This document shows, in pieces, positions 13,473-15,685 of a stretch of 15,685 bases of DNA; the stretch's first letter is position 1; the number at the start of each line of letters is the position of its first letter. The translations under genes were made by a program, and so were the position numbers. Source of the DNA: Hungatella sp. UBA3147 (GTDB taxonomy: Bacteria; Bacillota; Clostridia; Lachnospirales; Lachnospiraceae); assembly GCA_002365025.1 (NCBI GenBank), contig DEYX01000276.1, forward strand, positions 516-16,200. Reading direction: 5' to 3'. The notes below the pieces were generated by a model. It did not search any database. It saw only the letters and a program-made list of their open reading frames with translations, and had not been told where the DNA came from.

Positions 13473-15685
13473 TTACTGAACCTTCTCTACACCCAGGGTT
13501 ACATTTTCACCGTTAATGCTCCATTCTTTCACATAACCGGCCGGCGTTTCAAGGATGATGTCTTTTGCAAGCACTTCGCTCTTTACTTCTTCCTCATGGG
13601 CTTTTAATATACCGGCAATTTTTTCATTGCCCTCGCTGTATACCAGAATGTGATCCATCACCTCAAACCCGGCTTCCTTACGCATGGTCTGGATCTTACT
13701 GATCAGCTCACGCACAAATCCCTCCGCCAAAAGCTCAGGTGTTAAATTGGTATCCAGTACAACGGTGATGGTGTTATCGCCTTCGGATACGTAGCCTTCT
13801 GTCTGAGCGGTATCAATAAGAAGGTCTTCCTTGGTGAGCACAACTTCTGTTCCGTCAAAAGTAAAGGTGAGAGCGCCTGTTTCATTCAGGGTATCCATAG
13901 CCTCATTGCCGTTGACCTCTAAAAGGGCCTTTTTAATGGCCCCTAGCTGCTTGCCGTATTTCGGTCCAACGGTCTTTAACTGGGGTTTAAAGCTGTAGGA
14001 TGTGAAATCCCTAACATCATCGGTGAATGCCACTTTTTTTACGTTCAACTCTTCCTCAATAATTTCCTGGTAAAATACAGGAAGTACATGAGGTGCTTTT
14101 ACAAACATCTGGCCAATCGGCTGGCGGTTCTTTAAATTGGCAGTATTTCTGGCAGCCCGGCCCATGACTACGATTTTTAATACTTCATCCATGTCAGTTT
14201 CCAGCTGCTTATCGATATAGGCTTCATTTGCCGCAGGATAATCGCATAAATGGATGCTCTCCGGTGCAGACTTATCCACGCTGCAAACCATGTTCTGATA
14301 GATCTCTTCGGTCATGAACGGGATGAGCGGAGCCGCCGCCTTGCTTACGGTGACAAGGGCTGTGTAAAGTGTCATATAAGCGTTGATCTTATCCTGCTCC
14401 ATTCCCTTTGCCCAGAATCGCTCCCTGCTCCGGCGTACATACCAGTTGCTCATATCGTCAACAAAATCCTGAAGCGCTCTTGCTGCTTCCGGAATCTGAT
14501 AGCCGGTAAGGAATGCATCCACATCTCCCACCAGCGTGTTCAGCTTGGAGAGAAGCCATTTATCCATGACGGGAAGCTTTTCGTATTCCAGACTGTATTT
14601 TGTGGGGTCAAATTCATCAATATTCGCATATAGCACAAAGAATGCATAGGTATTCCACAGAGTACCCATAAATTTGCGCTGTCCTTCCATAACCGCTTTT
14701 CCGTGGAAACGGTTCGGCAGCCATGGTGCGCTGTTCACATAGAAATACCAGCGGATGGCGTCTGCCCCGTAGGTATCCAGAGCATCAAATGGATCTACCG
14801 CATTCCCCTTGGATTTGCTCATCTTCTGCCCGTTCTCATCCTGGACATGCCCCAGAACGATTACATTTTTATATGGCGCCTTGTTGAAAATCAAAGTGGA
14901 GATGGCAAGAAGGGAGTAGAACCAGCCTCTTGTCTGATCCACGGCCTCAGAAATAAAGTCAGCCGGGAACTGTTTCTCAAACAGATCTTGGTTTTCAAAA
15001 GGATAATGATGCTGTGCAAAGGGCATGGAACCAGAGTCAAACCAGCAGTCGATTACTTCCGGCACCCTCTTCATCTGCTTTCCGCACTCCGGACAGATAA
15101 TGGTCACTGCGTCGATGTAAGGACGGTGAAGCTCAATGTCTTCCGGACAATTAGGGGACATGGACTTTAATTCTTCAATGCTTCCGATGGAATGCTGATG
15201 TCCGCACTCACATTCCCAAACGTTAAGAGGAGTTCCCCAGTAACGGTTTCTGCTGATTCCCCAGTCCTGGACATTTTCCAGCCAGTCGCCGAAACGTCCT
15301 TTTCCGATGCTTTCCGGAATCCAGTTGATCGTATTGTTATTGCGGATCAAGTCTTCCTTTACATCCGTCATCTTAATGAACCAGGATTCTCTTGCATAGT
15401 AGATTAACGGGGTGTCACATCTCCAGCAGTGAGGATAGCTGTGTTCGAATACAGGTGCGGAGAATAAAAGGCCTCTTTCTTCCAAGTCCTTTAATATCAT
15501 TGGATCCGCCTTCTTGCAGAAGGTGCCTGCCCACTTGGTTTCCTCTGTCATCTCGCCTGCCGCATTGACCAGCTGTACAAAAGGAAGATCATATTTTCTG
15601 CCCACCTTGGAGTCATCCTCACCAAAGGCCGGAGCGATATGAACAACACCGGTACCATCAGTCAGGGTAACGTAAGTGTCACAGG
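13473..15685 (-). CDS. ileS: Isoleucyl-tRNA synthetase, 5' partial
   Basis: About 736 residues of the C-terminal part are visible; the frame stays open to the right edge, so the N-terminus with HIGH lies outside. The GTG at 15605 is internal. The visible part begins in the editing domain (DGTGVVHIAPAFGEDDSK). It continues with SYPHCWRCDTPLIYYARESW, two Cys pairs (ECECGHQ and ICPECGKQ), the DCWFDSG region, the KMSKS loop (DENGQKMSKSKGNAVDPFD) and the anticodon-binding domain (WYVRRSRERFWAKG). It ends with a long tail (SFKPQLKTVGPKYGKQLGAI) without the C-terminal zinc finger of the E. coli type. These features suggest the eukaryote-like IleS2 group, which is often mupirocin-tolerant; that property is inferred. 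It charges tRNA-Ile with isoleucine and leads the ileS-glgP unit. Confidence 0.97.
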   Translation of the reverse strand, partial: CDTYVTLTDGTGVVHIAPAFGEDDSKVGRKYDLPFVQLVNAAGEMTEETKWAGTFCKKADPMILKDLEERGLLFSAPVFEHSYPHCWRCDTPLIYYARESWFIKMTDVKEDLIRNNNTINWIPESIGKGRFGDWLENVQDWGISRNRYWGTPLNVWECECGHQHSIGSIEELKSMSPNCPEDIELHRPYIDAVTIICPECGKQMKRVPEVIDCWFDSGSMPFAQHHYPFENQDLFEKQFPADFISEAVDQTRGWFYSLLAISTLIFNKAPYKNVIVLGHVQDENGQKMSKSKGNAVDPFDALDTYGADAIRWYFYVNSAPWLPNRFHGKAVMEGQRKFMGTLWNTYAFFVLYANIDEFDPTKYSLEYEKLPVMDKWLLSKLNTLVGDVDAFLTGYQIPEAARALQDFVDDMSNWYVRRSRERFWAKGMEQDKINAYMTLYTALVTVSKAAAPLIPFMTEEIYQNMVCSVDKSAPESIHLCDYPAANEAYIDKQLETDMDEVLKIVVMGRAARNTANLKNRQPIGQMFVKAPHVLPVFYQEIIEEELNVKKVAFTDDVRDFTSYSFKPQLKTVGPKYGKQLGAIKKALLEVNGNEAMDTLNETGALTFTFDGTEVVLTKEDLLIDTAQTEGYVSEGDNTITVVLDTNLTPELLAEGFVRELISKIQTMRKEAGFEVMDHILVYSEGNEKIAGILKAHEEEVKSEVLAKDIILETPAGYVKEWSINGENVTLGVEKVQ

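Noticed and set aside
10022..15407. Several plus-strand ORFs of 70-155 codons
   Set aside because: All lie antisense within spoIID, glgP or ileS and show no independent signals.

Overview
The window looks like a chromosomal piece of a spore-forming, low-to-moderate GC Clostridia of the Lachnospiraceae type. This rests on the predicted proteins: a SpoIID-family protein, a Csp-like S8 peptidase, a LysM-GH18 (spore-cortex-enzyme-like) protein, a Gly-X-Thr collagen-like protein and an IleS with eukaryote-like C-terminal features. No species call is possible from the sequence alone.

Two regions differ clearly. From about 8,300 to the right edge there are four intact, tightly spaced minus-strand genes: ileS (5' end outside the window), glgP, a spoIID-like gene and a Csp-like subtilase. 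ileS and glgP are 21 bp apart. A strong terminator follows glgP. The spoIID-like gene and the subtilase are separated by 3 bp and form a second, apparently sporulation-related unit. The subtilase has Gly where the catalytic Ser is expected.

From 1 to about 8,300 the DNA is mostly AT-rich, loosely packed and full of decay. On the plus strand it starts with the 3' part of a collagen-like surface or exosporium-type protein, followed by a glycosyltransferase relic with three in-frame stops. Next come a small membrane protein, a secreted stalk-domain protein, small hypothetical genes, and a LysM-GH18 protein whose catalytic acidic motif is replaced by Tyr/Tyr/Arg. Then there are a small lipoprotein with a downstream ORF, a 5'-truncated secreted-protein relic, a lexA gene whose last quarter is frameshifted (its promoter still carries a near-consensus SOS box), and a small coiled-coil gene of a kind I associate with mobile elements, interrupted by one TAA codon. 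No transposase, integrase, tRNA, rRNA or CRISPR array could be recognised.

The most interesting theme is catalytically altered spore- or envelope-type enzymes: a Csp-like protein without its Ser and a GH18 without its Glu. Both may have moved from catalysis to binding or sensing. The other theme is an accessory zone where SOS and mobile-element genes are being lost.
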